From contig CAYPIU010000043.1 in NCBI GenBank assembly GCA_964410915.1, positions 1 through 14,703 of the forward strand: a DNA stretch of 14,703 nt, read 5' to 3'. The notes beneath the pieces were generated by a model. It was given only the letters and a program-made list of their open reading frames with translations, was not told where the DNA came from and did no database searches. The stretch's first letter is position 1. Each line of letters begins with the position of its first letter. Positions 6,997 to 13,575 of the stretch are shown here, one piece after another. A program made the position numbers and the translations under genes. The stretch is from CAZFJG01 sp964410915 (lineage in GTDB: Bacteria; Synergistota; Synergistia; Synergistales; JAFGMB01).

Positions 6997-7053
6997 CAGA
7001 TATACTAACAGAAAATTCAGAACATCCTATAAGTAATTAGGGGGTAAAAAGTT

Positions 7054-8529
7054 ATGAATAAAAAACTTAATGAGCTTGTATATCAGATGTATGAATCCCG
7101 ACCTGATGAGTCAATGTTATGGTGGCAGGGAAAATGGATCAACAGGACAGATTTTAATAAACTGGTCGTATCTTACGAAGAAAAACTCAGAAGTGCCGGT
7201 TTTAAGCCTGGATACCGTATAGCTACTCTAATGCCGAACTGCCCGGCGCTTATGGCTCTTTCCCTTGCATGCTGGAAACTTGACGGAGCGGTTGTTCCTC
7301 TTAATATGATGGACAGGGGAGAATCCCTGAAAAAGTACCTGGCTCATTCTGAACCATTTGCAGTAGTTGCTCCAGATTTACCCGGTAAAGTTGCTGTTGA
7401 TCCGGAAAACTTTCCTTTGCCGCTGGTCAAGGCGACTCTTGACGGTTGTATTCCGTCTTTTAATGGAGTGTCCGTAAAACCGGGTAAGCCGGATACTGCT
7501 GTTATGTTTTACACTTCTGGAACGACTGGTTTTCCAAAAGCTGTCCCTCTTTCCCATTCTAATCTGGGAAGCAATGTTTTTGCAGCTCTGGATCACTTTG
7601 AGGATCTTGATGTTGAACAGGATATTGTTATGAATGCTTTACCTAATTTCCATGCCCTTGGGTATGTAGCAAGTGGTTTATTAGCAATGGCTACTGGCAT
7701 AAAACAGATGGTTCTTCCTACTTTTATGCCACCTGAAACTGCTCTTGAGGCAATGAAAAATTCCGGGGTAAGTTTCGTTATAGCTGTACCGGCGATGATA
7801 TCTCTAATGGTAGCTGCTGCAGCGAGGGGAGCGGAGGTTCCTAAATCACTCAAAGTCCTTGTAAGTGGAGGGGACCGTTTCCCGGTAGAACTTGATACAA
7901 GAGTTCAGAGACTGCTTGGTGTTGGTGTGTGTGAAGGTTATGGACTTACAGAATGTTCTCCTGTTGTTGCTGTTAACCAGTCTTTTGCCTCCAGAAAAAT
8001 AGGTACGGTAGGTCCTCTTCTTCCCGGTTTTGAGCATGAAGTAAGAGATGATCAGGGGAATGTTCTTGGGAAGAATGAAGAAGGCGTATTATGGTTACGC
8101 GGACCTTCAATAACCTCAGGTTATTTTAGAGATCCTAAAAATACAGCAGAAAAATTCAAGGACGGATGGTTCAATACAGGAGATGTTGTAAAGATCGATT
8201 CAGATGGATATGTTGCCATAAAGGACAGGGCAAGTGACCTGATAATAGTTGGAGGTTTTAATGTTTACCCTCAGGAGGTTGAGAATGTCCTTAACTCGCA
8301 CCCCAAGGTCAGAGAATCTGCTGCGGTTGGTATACAGCACAGTGTAAGCGGGCAAATTGTAAAAGCTTTTGTGATAAGACAGGATAAAGATGTCTCAACG
8401 CGGGAACTTCTGTCATATTGTAAGGAGCGTCTTTCACATTATAAATCACCCAGAGTTATTGAGTTTGTCGAAGAGTTTCCGAGAAACAGTCTGGGAAAGG
8501 TATTGAGAAGGAAGTTGCGTGATTGGTAA
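7054..8529 (+). CDS. AMP-forming acyl-CoA synthetase-like enzyme
   Basis: A class I adenylate-forming enzyme that activates a carboxylic acid as acyl-AMP and then normally passes it to CoA. All core motifs are present in 491 residues: the P-loop YTSGTTGFPKA at 153-163, GYGLTE at 295-300, GWFNTGD at 371-377 with the ribose-binding D377, DRASD at 391-395 in the hinge region, and the C-terminal catalytic lysine K482 in PRNSLGK. The length is nearer short/medium-chain or fatty-acid CoA ligases of the FadD/CaiC type than the ~650-residue acetyl-CoA synthetases. No signal peptide or membrane segment is seen. The acyl substrate cannot be read from sequence, and transfer to a carrier protein instead of CoA is possible. 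It is transcribed alone, divergent from ATP-grasp gene 2, and ends in a terminator shared with the convergent HAD gene. Confidence 0.9.
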   Translation: MNKKLNELVYQMYESRPDESMLWWQGKWINRTDFNKLVVSYEEKLRSAGFKPGYRIATLMPNCPALMALSLACWKLDGAVVPLNMMDRGESLKKYLAHSEPFAVVAPDLPGKVAVDPENFPLPLVKATLDGCIPSFNGVSVKPGKPDTAVMFYTSGTTGFPKAVPLSHSNLGSNVFAALDHFEDLDVEQDIVMNALPNFHALGYVASGLLAMATGIKQMVLPTFMPPETALEAMKNSGVSFVIAVPAMISLMVAAAARGAEVPKSLKVLVSGGDRFPVELDTRVQRLLGVGVCEGYGLTECSPVVAVNQSFASRKIGTVGPLLPGFEHEVRDDQGNVLGKNEEGVLWLRGPSITSGYFRDPKNTAEKFKDGWFNTGDVVKIDSDGYVAIKDRASDLIIVGGFNVYPQEVENVLNSHPKVRESAAVGIQHSVSGQIVKAFVIRQDKDVSTRELLSYCKERLSHYKSPRVIEFVEEFPRNSLGKVLRRKLRDW

Positions 8530-8542
8530 GATCTTTAATTTC

Positions 8543-8569
8543 AGGCCTCTGAATTTTCAGGGGCCTTTT
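8543..8569. terminator. Intrinsic terminator between acyl-CoA synthetase and HAD genes
   Basis: AGGCCTCTG (8543-8551) pairs with CAGGGGCCT (8558-8566), giving 9 pairs including one G-U around AATTTT, followed by TTTT. It overlaps the stop codon of the minus-strand HAD gene by a couple of bases. It clearly works for the + strand and may work for the - strand. Confidence 0.8.
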
Positions 8570-9389
8570 ATATTATCCCAAGTTTTTTAAGTGCAGTCCG
8601 GGTATCTGCAAAATGCAGAGGGTTGTCCTGCATGATATGGCCTATCCCTATAAATGTGCCGTAACCAAGATTTTTCATGCTTTTTCTGTCACTTTCTGCA
8701 TCTCCAAAGTATAAGGGGTTTCTGCTCTTTAGTCTTTCACAAATAATTTCCAGGCCTTTTGATGATGGTTTACAGATACCTTGATCCGCTGTAATAACCA
8801 GAGAGGGTGGAAAATCTTCCCATCCCAGAAGTGTCAGTGCAAGTTCAAGCTCATATTTGCATCTTCCGGTGTATATTCCGGATGGTAATTTCAACTGGTG
8901 CCAACTTGTGTCAATAAAAGGTTTTTCTGCTTTCCAGAATCCGCTGCACTTTACAAATGATGGAGTCTTTTGGGAGATTTTCGTAAATATCTCGGATCCA
9001 TAGTAGAGTTCTGAGCAGAGTTTTCTCACAAATTTACGTTCCACCCTATTCCCGAAATTCTTTTTGACCCACTCAGACAGGTTTTCTCCGTCGAAGGTGT
9101 CAAGTATCTCCTTAAGCTTTTCTCTGGATGGGAAACTTTTTACGAGACTTTGATTCTCTGATGATGCTGCTATATTTGACAGGATCCAGGATATATCATA
9201 ATCATCGTTAAAATAGGGGTAGCTCTTCATTAGCCTGAAATGATCCATTGTAAAGGCAATACAGTCGTTATTTCGTTGCAGGTAAAATTTCCAGATCCAT
9301 TGCAGGGATGTCCTTATGACCATGGGGAAAGACATGGTAGTATCTATAAGGACATTATCAATATCGAAAATTACGGCATCATAAGCCAA
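8568..9389 (-). CDS. HAD-superfamily phosphatase-like protein
   Basis: Probably a Mg-dependent phosphatase of the HAD superfamily, 273 residues, cytoplasmic. Motif I is FDIDNVLID with nucleophile D9 and acid/base D11; Asn replaces the usual Gly after the second Asp. Motif II is the T in YTGR (T174). Motif III is K207 in GICKPSS. Motif IV is GDAESD with D230 and D234. The cap segment around FRLMKSYPYFNDDYDISW (51-68) recalls the FK..GGFNDDWD signature of the TIGR01548-type group, which is sometimes linked to histidinol-phosphatase-like activity, but this is a remembered resemblance. The start is TTG at 9389 with GGAGG at 9400-9404 (minus strand), 10 nt away. The frame has no earlier start before a stop. 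It is divergent from the MocR regulator, which may regulate it. Substrate unknown. Confidence 0.8.
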   Translation of the reverse strand: MAYDAVIFDIDNVLIDTTMSFPMVIRTSLQWIWKFYLQRNNDCIAFTMDHFRLMKSYPYFNDDYDISWILSNIAASSENQSLVKSFPSREKLKEILDTFDGENLSEWVKKNFGNRVERKFVRKLCSELYYGSEIFTKISQKTPSFVKCSGFWKAEKPFIDTSWHQLKLPSGIYTGRCKYELELALTLLGWEDFPPSLVITADQGICKPSSKGLEIICERLKSRNPLYFGDAESDRKSMKNLGYGTFIGIGHIMQDNPLHFADTRTALKKLGII

Positions 9390-9488
9390 TTCAACAGTGC
9401 CTCCATCTGATAATTATTTATGTCGTCCATTCAACTAAAGGATTGTAAATGTAACGGACTATTGGTACAAGGAAAAATTTACCTGCAG

Positions 9489-9494
9489 TATAAT
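9489..9494 (+). promoter_or_regulatory. Candidate -10 element of the MocR gene
   Basis: A perfect TATAAT lies 65 nt upstream of the start codon. The nearest -35-like hexamer (TTGGTA at 9462-9467) is 21 nt away, which is too far for a standard promoter. The promoter may therefore depend on an activator, which would suit MocR autoregulation. Confidence 0.3.
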
Positions 9495-9520
9495 AATCTG
9501 GAATTTTAAAATTTGATGGG

Positions 9521-9562
9521 ATGATTAAATTCCTCGAGAAAAAAGGGAGAATCAGGCATTGA
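9521..9562 (+). other. Possible 13-codon upstream ORF overlapping the MocR start
   Basis: ATG at 9521 opens 13 codons (MIKFLEKKGRIRH) ending in a TGA at 9560-9562, which overlaps the MocR TTG start (9559-9561) as TTGA. The overlap would permit translational coupling. Its own ribosome binding site is weak, so it may be chance. Confidence 0.2.
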
Positions 9563-10911
9563 TCGAAATTCCTATTGACAGGCATTCAGAAATAGCACTA
9601 TACCATCAGATCGCTTTACACCTTGAAAGAATGATAAGAACAGGTGCACTTGTTGAAGGAGTAAAACTTCCTGGAACCCGAGAGTTGGCATCTTCACTCG
9701 GCATAAGCCGTACAACTGTACTCAGGGCTTATGAAGCACTTGAGGTCAGGGATTTTATAATTCAGCGAGGAAGAAGTGGGGCTTATGTAAGCTGGCCATG
9801 TACAAAAGACATTTCATCTGTTTCTATAGATTCTGGTCTCCTTGATCTCAGCTCAGGTAGTCCCTCTGGAGAGCTTGTACCATCTGCAGTTCTGTCCAGA
9901 CTTAGCAGGGACCTGTTGCTTGAAAATGGGGAGGATGTTTTAAAAAGCGCTCCTGTCTGCGGATTATCCGAGCTCAGGCAGACTCTTGTTACTCACGCAG
10001 TGTCGAGAGGGATCCCCGCGTACTGGAAAGAAGTCATGGTGACTTCTGGAGGGCTGGAAAGCCTTTCTCTTTCGATGACGGTTCTAAAGCAGCTGGGTGT
10101 AAAAAGAATATTCATGGAAGAGTTGACCTATCCCGAGGCCTATTTGATAGCAAGACATCTTGATTTTGAAATAAGGCCTGTCGTTCCTGAAAGTGAACTT
10201 CTTGATACTGCCCTGAATGATCTTTCAGATACGGATGCCGTCTATCTGGTGCCCAGTTTTCAAAATCCAACAGGAAGAACACTTTCTCAGAAGATAAGAG
10301 GACAATTTCTTGAATACAGTGTATCGAGGGGGTTCTGGATATTGGAAGATGATGCTTATGGAGAACTCAGATACGGAGAATATTCTGTTCCTGCTTTAAA
10401 AGCTATGAATGGTTCTGAAAAGGTTATTTATTCAGGTTCTTTCAGCCAACCCCTGTTTCCGGGTTTGAGGTTGGGGTATTCCCTTGTACCTGAAAGACTT
10501 ATGGAAAATTTCGTAGAGATTCAGTCCAGAAGGTCAGGACCAGTCTCTTCTCTTGTTCAGTGCCTTGTTCTTGAATTCATCAAAAGAGGTTTTTTCAGCC
10601 AGGCTGTTGAGACTGCCAGGGCAACAATTCAGGGGAGGATGTATGGTCTCGTGGAATTTATTCAGGAGTATCTGCCTTTTTGTAAATTTATAACCCCTTC
10701 TGGTGGTATCTACCTTTGGCTTGAGACCCCTGGTCTTGATGGGGATCATGCTGAAAAAAAAGCTCTTGAAAGTGGTGTAAGTCTTAGTTCCGGAAATAGA
10801 TTCTCATGGTCTGGCAAAAGAGTAGAGGCTGTAAGGCTCTCCGTCAGCAGTTTAGATAGAATGGGCATACGTAATGCTGTTAAAAGCATCTCAAGAGCAT
10901 GGTCAATATAA
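9559..10911 (+). CDS. MocR-type regulator with substituted PLP lysine
   Basis: A transcription regulator of the GntR/MocR type (450 residues): an N-terminal winged helix at ~10-77 (helix-turn-helix LASSLGISRTTVLRAYEAL) fused to a fold-type I aminotransferase-like domain at ~95-450. Such proteins normally bind PLP, and sometimes an amine or amino acid, to control neighbouring genes. The pocket keeps N236 (QNPTG), D264 and Y267 (EDDAYGEL), R304 (PGLRLGY) and the carboxylate-binding R426 (VRLSVS). However, the PLP-lysine motif, normally SFSKTLFPGLRLGY, reads SFSQPLFPGLRLGY. Q297 (CAA at 10447-10449) replaces the lysine, so no Schiff base can form there. The start is TTG with GGGAG at 9545-9549, 9 nt upstream. 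It is divergent from the HAD gene. Catalysis is unlikely; a ligand-sensing or PLP-independent regulator is more likely. Confidence 0.88.
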   Translation: MIEIPIDRHSEIALYHQIALHLERMIRTGALVEGVKLPGTRELASSLGISRTTVLRAYEALEVRDFIIQRGRSGAYVSWPCTKDISSVSIDSGLLDLSSGSPSGELVPSAVLSRLSRDLLLENGEDVLKSAPVCGLSELRQTLVTHAVSRGIPAYWKEVMVTSGGLESLSLSMTVLKQLGVKRIFMEELTYPEAYLIARHLDFEIRPVVPESELLDTALNDLSDTDAVYLVPSFQNPTGRTLSQKIRGQFLEYSVSRGFWILEDDAYGELRYGEYSVPALKAMNGSEKVIYSGSFSQPLFPGLRLGYSLVPERLMENFVEIQSRRSGPVSSLVQCLVLEFIKRGFFSQAVETARATIQGRMYGLVEFIQEYLPFCKFITPSGGIYLWLETPGLDGDHAEKKALESGVSLSSGNRFSWSGKRVEAVRLSVSSLDRMGIRNAVKSISRAWSI

Positions 10912-10928
10912 CAGATCAACCCAGCTGG

Positions 10929-10982
10929 TCTAATTTGAAAAGATTACAGGAATAATCATGAAAATCCAGTTCACAAATTAGA
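10929..10982. repeat. Inverted repeat after the MocR gene
   Basis: TCTAATTTG (10929-10937) and CAAATTAGA (10974-10982) are perfect 9-bp arms separated by 36 nt in the 130-nt gap before the small minus-strand gene. A weak stem AGATCA/TGGTCT (10913-10931) precedes it. No classical terminator with a U-tract is visible after this gene. Confidence 0.3.
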
Positions 10983-11041
10983 TTGTTCGTAAAAAATGTT
11001 TAAGTATATTGCGGTCTATTTGTTCAATGATCCTTGATCTT

Positions 11042-11272
11042 TCATTTCCCCTTATCGTTACGTTCTTTGTAAATTTCTGTAATATATCTTTTCCATAGAA
11101 AGAGAGCGATCACGGCGGTTCCGGTTCCACCGACAAGTCCGAGGACTATCATGTCAATTCTTCCATTTCCTGCAAGATAACCTCCCAAACCAGCCAGAGC
11201 TTTCCCGTAAAGAACTAAAGTTCCCAGGGACAACAGTAATATTGTAAATCTCAACATCGAAATCATCCTCAT
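11042..11272 (-). CDS. Small two-helix membrane protein, unknown function
   Basis: A 76-codon frame encoding a hydrophobic protein with two predicted membrane segments (about residues 8-34 and 40-60). A basic charged tail follows (KRYITEIYKERNDKGK). The first ATG (11272) lacks a ribosome binding site. The ATG at codon 6 (11257) has AGGA (11266-11269, minus strand) 8 nt upstream and is the better start, giving 71 residues (MLRFTILLLSLG...). A glycine-rich stretch (GLGGYLAGNG) links the helices. Both N- and C-termini would face the same side. I recognise no family. The composition, plausible start and isolated position support a real gene but do not prove it. Confidence 0.55.
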   Translation of the reverse strand: MRMISMLRFTILLLSLGTLVLYGKALAGLGGYLAGNGRIDMIVLGLVGGTGTAVIALFLWKRYITEIYKERNDKGK

Positions 11273-11428
11273 GACCAGATTTAAGTTTCAGATTGCCATT
11301 CTACCATCATGTGAACTTTGAAAAGAAACTTTTAGAAAGTATACAGTTCCTTGTGTGCATGTTCATTATATGATAATGTTAACTACAGTTGTACATGATT
11401 GATTTTTATACAATTTAGTATTTTTTGT

Positions 11429-11442
11429 TAATTGTTCAATTA
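11429..11442. promoter_or_regulatory. Operator-like palindrome before the GntR gene
   Basis: TAATTG-TT-CAATTA is a perfect inverted repeat 30 nt upstream of the chosen ATG and 14 nt before its ribosome binding site. FadR-family regulators often repress themselves through short palindromes in this position; that role is inferred. A broader TTGTA/TACAA pair flanks the upstream sequence. Confidence 0.35.
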
Positions 11443-11472
11443 CCTTTTCAGAGCAGGGAGGAAATATCTACA

Positions 11473-12126
11473 ATGAGAGAGCCAAGGTTGTATACTACTT
11501 CTGCGGATTACGCTTATCAGGAGATACGTCATAAAATAATTACAAAGCAGTTAAAACCCGGCCAAAGGCTTCCCGAGGTAAATATCGCCGTGCAGATGGG
11601 AGTCAGCAGAACCCCTGTTCGTGAAGCTTTGCGCAGGCTTTCCAGTGAGGGGTTAGTGATCATAATTCCCAATAGTGGTGCAAGACTTGCTGCTCCCACA
11701 CCAAGGGAGATAGAGGATACTTTTCTTGTCAGAGAACAGCTTGAGATCCTGGCTGCCAGAATTGCAGCAGGCAGGATAACCGACAGATATCTCAGGAGAC
11801 TTGAAGAGGCACTTGTCGAGGAGAACAGGTCTGCTGAGGATAAGGATCTGGAAAATTACCTCGAAGTAAACGAAATATTTCACAAAACAATTGCTGATTC
11901 TACTGGCAACAGAGTTCTGGCAGAATACGTTGATAATATCCTTACAAGAACCAATGCATATATGGTTTTTTATAATCCCTTTTATGAAACGACATCATAT
12001 GCCAGTCTGGATGAACACAGATCTATTCTGAATGCGCTTAGACACCATGAAGTTGAAAAGTGTGTCGAGCTTGTAAAGGGGCATCTTAAAAGTTCTTTTG
12101 CTGGATTAACCATGCCTGAAAAATAA
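11473..12126 (+). CDS. GntR/FadR-family regulator with FCD domain
   Basis: A ligand-responsive DNA-binding regulator, 217 residues from the ATG at 11473. That start has GGAGG at 11457-11461; the frame is open back to a TTG at 11425, but that start lacks a site and would cover the palindrome. The winged helix spans ~11-75, with recognition-helix core VSRTPVREALRRLSSEGL (44-61). The FCD ligand domain spans ~78-210, with the usual metal-site histidines H137 (EIFHKTI), H182 (EHRSIL) and H204 (GHL). The usual aspartate four residues before the first histidine is N133 here. FCD regulators respond to organic acids, sugar acids or amino-acid-derived ligands. The gene ends in its own terminator, and no neighbour clearly names its regulon. 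The acyl-CoA synthetase or gdhA genes are possible but unsupported targets. Confidence 0.9.
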   Translation: MREPRLYTTSADYAYQEIRHKIITKQLKPGQRLPEVNIAVQMGVSRTPVREALRRLSSEGLVIIIPNSGARLAAPTPREIEDTFLVREQLEILAARIAAGRITDRYLRRLEEALVEENRSAEDKDLENYLEVNEIFHKTIADSTGNRVLAEYVDNILTRTNAYMVFYNPFYETTSYASLDEHRSILNALRHHEVEKCVELVKGHLKSSFAGLTMPEK

Positions 12127-12171
12127 TCTTGATCCTGCTTTAGTTTTTTTGGAAACCTATTTGATAAAATG

Positions 12172-12197
12172 GAGGCGGTTTTTCTGCCTCTTTTTTT
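12172..12197 (+). terminator. Intrinsic terminator of the GntR gene
   Basis: GAGGCGG (12172-12178) pairs with CTGCCTC (12184-12190), giving 7 pairs including one G-U around a TTTTT loop, followed by seven T residues. This separates the regulator from the sugar aminotransferase transcript. It also shows that the open frame upstream of 12286 is not coding. Confidence 0.85.
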
Positions 12198-12230
12198 GTT
12201 GCGTAAAAAAAAAGAGAACCAAGGTGAGAA

Positions 12231-12249
12231 TATTATTGTAATGATAATA
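12231..12249. promoter_or_regulatory. Operator-like inverted repeat before the DegT-family gene
   Basis: TATTAT (12231-12236) and ATAATA (12244-12249) form perfect arms around TGTAATG. Aligned by eye, the 19-mer matches the classical Fur box at about 12 of 19 positions, which is modest for such AT-rich DNA. It sits between the terminator and the ribosome binding site GGAGG at 12274-12278. Confidence 0.25.
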
Positions 12250-12285
12250 AAGTACATAAAAAATATCAGTTATGGAGGTCTCTTA

Positions 12286-13431
12286 ATGACAAGGAAATTA
12301 CCCTCTCTTGATTTAACCAGGAATTATGACCGAATAAGGGATGAAATAAAACAGGCTATTGATAAAGTGCTGGAGAGCCAGCATTTTATTCTTGGTCCCG
12401 AAGTTGATACATTCGAAAGTGAGATAAAGCAGTACCTCCAGGTCGATTATGCTGTAGGCTGTGCATCCGGGACAGATGCTCTTCTTCTTTCTCTTATGGC
12501 ACTGGATATTGGGGAAGGCGACGAGGTTATTACTACTCCTTACAGCTTTTTTGCCACTGTAAGTTGTATTACAAGGCTTGGTGCCACTCCCGTTTTTGCG
12601 GATGTGGATCCTGTAACCTGTAATATTGATTGTAATAAGGTTCTTGAGAAAGTTACGGAAAGAACGAAAGCATTTATTCCTGTTCATATTTTCGGACAAA
12701 TGGTTCCTATGGAGGATCTATATGATGAGATGGTATCGAGGGGTATTGCTATTGTGGAAGACAGCGCACAGGCTTTTGGCTCGTGGCGCCAGATAAATGA
12801 CAGGATCATACGTGCCGGGACCTGGGGTAATATCGGCTGTTTTTCATTTTTCCCGACAAAAAATCTTGGAGGATATGGCGACGGAGGTATGATATCCTGT
12901 TCAGATAATGAAATGGCGGATAGAATATCATGTCTCAGAGTCCATGGAGCGGGGAAGACATACTACCATGACGAAGTAGGTCTCAACAGCAGACTGGATG
13001 CTATCCAGGCTGCTATTCTGAGAGTCAAGTTAAGGCATCTGGATGAATGGCAGGAAGAAAGAAGACTGGTGGCTGATCGATACAGGATGCTTTTCGCTGA
13101 AAAAGGGCTGCTCGACTTTATTACTCCGCCCTTTGAGATCGAGGGTAACTATCACATATACCACCAGTACGTCACAACAGGGGTATCAAGAAGAGATGAG
13201 CTCATGGAATATCTCCAGAGCAGCGGGATAGCCTGTAGAGTTTACTATCCGGTACCGCTCCACCTTCAGAAGTGTTTCTCATATACAGGCTACAGCCAGG
13301 GAGATTTTCCAATAGCTGAAAGACTTTCAGAAGAGACTCTTGCGCTTCCGATCTTTCCGGAACTCACCGAGGATGAACAGGACTGGGTAGTATCAACGAT
13401 CGCAGATTTTTACAAGAAGAATAATAGCTGA
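12286..13431 (+). CDS. DegT/DnrJ/EryC1-family sugar aminotransferase
   Basis: A PLP-dependent aminotransferase of 381 residues that normally transfers an amino group from glutamate to a nucleotide-activated keto-sugar, making amino sugars for surface glycans, glycoproteins or secondary metabolites. Seen in sequence: N-terminal LDLTRNYDRIRDEI, ASGTDALLLSL (60-70), TPYSFFAT (84-91), the PLP-ring aspartate D159 in VEDSAQAFG, and the Schiff-base lysine K192 in SFFPTKNLGGYGDGG. The start is ATG 12286 with GGAGG 7 nt upstream; the longer frame from 12169 would include the preceding terminator. The family fit is strong, closest by memory to 3-keto-sugar aminotransferases of the FdtB/WbpE kind, but the exact sugar cannot be read. 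No glycan-synthesis partner lies in the window, so it stands alone here. Confidence 0.92.
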   Translation: MTRKLPSLDLTRNYDRIRDEIKQAIDKVLESQHFILGPEVDTFESEIKQYLQVDYAVGCASGTDALLLSLMALDIGEGDEVITTPYSFFATVSCITRLGATPVFADVDPVTCNIDCNKVLEKVTERTKAFIPVHIFGQMVPMEDLYDEMVSRGIAIVEDSAQAFGSWRQINDRIIRAGTWGNIGCFSFFPTKNLGGYGDGGMISCSDNEMADRISCLRVHGAGKTYYHDEVGLNSRLDAIQAAILRVKLRHLDEWQEERRLVADRYRMLFAEKGLLDFITPPFEIEGNYHIYHQYVTTGVSRRDELMEYLQSSGIACRVYYPVPLHLQKCFSYTGYSQGDFPIAERLSEETLALPIFPELTEDEQDWVVSTIADFYKKNNS

Positions 13432-13437
13432 CCAAGT

Positions 13438-13466
13438 TTGACCTATGTTTAAATTCTGTGTAAAAT
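13438..13466 (+). promoter_or_regulatory. Strong sigma-70 promoter of the zinc peptidase gene
   Basis: TTGACC (13438-13443), exactly 17 nt, TAAAAT (13461-13466). The start site would be near 13473, giving a ~100-nt leader. A second possible promoter follows: TTGTAA (13472-13477), 16 nt, TAAAAT (13494-13499). Confidence 0.6.
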
Positions 13467-13508
13467 ACTGATTGTAAAAACTGGAATTACATGTAAAATC
13501 TAAAACGT

Positions 13509-13534
13509 GCCGAGCGGGGGAACACCCGCTCGGC
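13509..13534 (+). promoter_or_regulatory. GC-rich 10-bp hairpin in the zinc peptidase leader
   Basis: GCCGAGCGGG (13509-13518) pairs perfectly with CCCGCTCGGC (13525-13534) around GGAACA. The sequence after it (TAAGTTTAAAA) is not a proper U-tract, and the promoter lies upstream of it. It is therefore either a weak terminator for the sugar aminotransferase transcript or a structured leader element, such as a 5' stabilising stem. Confidence 0.7.
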
Positions 13535-13575
13535 TAAGTTTAAAATATGGGTAAATTATGGGAGTTGATATGTAG

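Noticed and set aside
11425..11472. Earlier TTG start for the GntR regulator
   Set aside because: No ribosome binding site. The ATG at 11473 has GGAGG upstream and gives the usual family N-terminus.
12169..12285. 39-codon N-terminal extension of the sugar aminotransferase
   Set aside because: It contains the intrinsic terminator of the preceding gene, and the ATG at 12286 has GGAGG at 7 nt.
12313..12699. 128-codon minus-strand frame inside the sugar aminotransferase gene
   Set aside because: Antisense to conserved catalytic motifs, with composition typical of a shadow frame.
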